Assembly (NCBI GenBank): GCA_964610745.1
Contig: CAZSYL010000101.1
Coordinates: 1 to 6,388 of the forward strand
DNA length: 6,388 nt
DNA from: SHLQ01 sp964610745
Lineage (GTDB): Bacteria > Actinomycetota > Acidimicrobiia > Acidimicrobiales > SHLQ01
Direction: 5' to 3'
The stretch's first letter is position 1. Each line of letters starts with the position of its first letter. Positions 5,714 to 6,388 of this stretch are shown in pieces. The translations under genes and the position numbers were made by a program. Below the pieces are notes generated by a model that saw only the letters and a list, made by a program, of their open reading frames with translations, searched no databases and was not told the origin of the DNA.

Positions 5714-6382
5714 ATGTCGCTAGTTCCGATCCCGTCAGACGAGGAGGCGAACGCGCTTCAGGAAGTGCTCTTCGATCACTCGAAAGTCCTGTTTGGGCGA
5801 GTCGCCAACGCTGTTCGAGTCGGTTCACACACACCGAAACTGATGCAGATGCTGTTCGGCTTTATCGTTGCATCACTTCGCGAGGAGATCACCGATCTTG
5901 TCGATGTTCGGACCAAGTGCCTGGTCATCTTAAAAACGTCGACGCTCAACGGCTGCGCCTATTGAACGGGTCACAACGAAACGCTCGGTCGAGCGTTGGA
6001 GTTCAGCGAAGAAGAGCTCGCAGAAGTCACTGGTGACTATCTCAACTCGGAGTTCTTCAGCCCGGCAGAAAAGGCGGCGATGCGATGGGCCGAGGTGATG
6101 ACGGAGAAGCAGTATCAAGCAAGTCCCGGAAACCCGCCACAACACCGGGCCGCGCTCGATGAATTGAAGCAGTACTTCGACGACGCACAGGTTGTCGAAA
6201 TTTCCTTCGTGTCAGGCTTCTTCAACTTCTGGAACCGCTTCACCGACGCTCTTGAGATCGACATCGAACAGGGTGCCCTCATGGCATCCTTCTCGAAGTC
6301 GACCGGAATCGACAACGATGAGTTCACCGCGTTTATGCGTGATGGCTGGTGGAACGAGGGTCGGGATCCCGGCGACGAATAG
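5714..6382 (+). CDS. AhpD/carboxymuconolactone-decarboxylase-like selenoprotein (in-frame TGA read as Sec84)
   Basis: The frame from ATG 5714 to TAG 6380-6382 has 222 sense codons if the single in-frame TGA at 5963-5965 is read as selenocysteine. Residues 64-87 resemble the CMD/AhpD active-site helix: DVRTKCLVILKTSTLNGCAY, then U84, then TGH, giving C81-x-x-U84 with H87. Homologues have CxxC and act as thiol peroxidases or disulfide reductases; M. tuberculosis AhpD uses C130-x-x-C133. Family-like sequence continues past the TGA in the same frame (FSPAEKAAMRWAEVMTEK; then NFWNRFTDALEID near the C-terminus), so the TGA is inside the domain. A SECIS-like hairpin follows it. Cys69 is 12 residues before C81, where AhpD has the proton-relay Glu118. 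No signal peptide is seen, so it should be cytoplasmic, probably in peroxide or thiol redox defence. A nonsense mutation or sequencing error is the alternative, but position and hairpin argue against it. Confidence 0.88.
5963..6005 (+). promoter_or_regulatory. Bacterial SECIS-like element directing Sec insertion at UGA
   Basis: The upper stem is AACGCTC (5980-5986) paired with GAGCGTT (5991-5997), 7 perfect pairs closing a GGUC loop (5987-5990). A lower stem is formed by UGAAC (5963-5967), containing the UGA, paired with GUUCA (6001-6005), 5 perfect pairs. The loop begins 21 nt after the UGA. Bacterial SECIS elements lie within the coding region just after UGA, with a G at the start of a small apical loop recognised by SelB. 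The E. coli fdhF element also has GGUC in its loop. The bulged U of the E. coli upper stem is not obvious here. Pairing was done by eye. Confidence 0.8.
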
Positions 6383-6388
6383 GAGCTT

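Noticed and set aside
5963..5965. TGA as a nonsense mutation, sequencing error or a genome-wide TGA=Trp code
   Set aside because: The TGA falls exactly on the catalytic second Cys and is followed by a SECIS-like fold, which chance would rarely give. TGA ends the FAS1-OmpA gene normally, and Trp is TGG in all genes here. Error cannot be fully excluded without reads.
5683..6036. 117-residue plus-strand ORF starting at ATG 5683
   Set aside because: Overlaps the selenoprotein in another frame, with Arg/Ser-rich shadow composition and no Shine-Dalgarno; the AAGGAG nearby serves ATG 5714.
5996..6382. A separate 128-residue ORF beginning at TTG 5996, with 5714-5965 as an independent 83-residue gene
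   Set aside because: Both lie in the same frame, the split falls inside the CMD active-site motif, and no ribosome-binding site precedes TTG 5996. One Sec-containing gene explains both.

Overview
The window looks like chromosomal DNA of an actinobacterium, most plausibly a marine or aquatic Acidimicrobiia-type lineage. This is an inference from moderately high GC, GTG starts, an actinobacterial-style CxxC zinc-ribbon protein, and an N-in single-pass membrane protein carrying FAS1 and OmpA domains. No rRNA, tRNA, CRISPR array, insertion sequence or phage gene is visible.

Layout, left to right. (1) Minus strand, 1-553: the N-terminal part of an acidic, probably disordered protein that runs off the left edge. 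(2) A 169-bp divergent spacer (554-722) with a strong inverted repeat. (3) Plus strand, about 723-1133: a small coiled-coil protein of unknown function. (4) Minus strand, 1138-3372: a 744-residue protein with a long acidic cytoplasmic tail, one membrane helix, a FAS1 domain and a C-terminal OmpA peptidoglycan-binding domain. It converges on (3) with a 4-nt gap. (5) A 221-bp divergent spacer (3373-3593). (6) Plus strand, 3594-5231: an AMP-forming acyl-CoA synthetase. (7) Minus strand, 5228-5557: a small zinc-ribbon protein whose stop codon shares a CTAG with the stop of (6). (8) A 156-bp divergent spacer (5558-5713) with AT-rich dyads. (9) Plus strand, 5714-6382: an AhpD/carboxymuconolactone-decarboxylase-like protein.

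The highlight is gene (9). It is a single continuous frame apart from one in-frame TGA at 5963-5965. That TGA sits exactly where the second cysteine of the family's CxxC redox motif belongs, so the site reads C-A-Y-[TGA]-T-G-H. Immediately downstream is a 7-bp hairpin with a GGUC loop (5980-5997), and the UGA itself can pair with 6001-6005 to form a lower stem. This is the expected arrangement of a bacterial SECIS element. The gene is therefore best read as a selenoprotein of 222 residues with a CxxU centre, not as two ORFs or a pseudogene. AhpD-like and CMD-domain selenoproteins have been described from marine metagenomes, so the family is not wholly new. The selA, selB, selC and selD genes that would be needed are not in this window.

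The genes do not form an obvious single pathway. Three divergent promoter regions and two tight convergent junctions make each gene largely its own transcription unit. The zinc-ribbon gene and the selenoprotein gene share a divergent promoter region and may be co-regulated.
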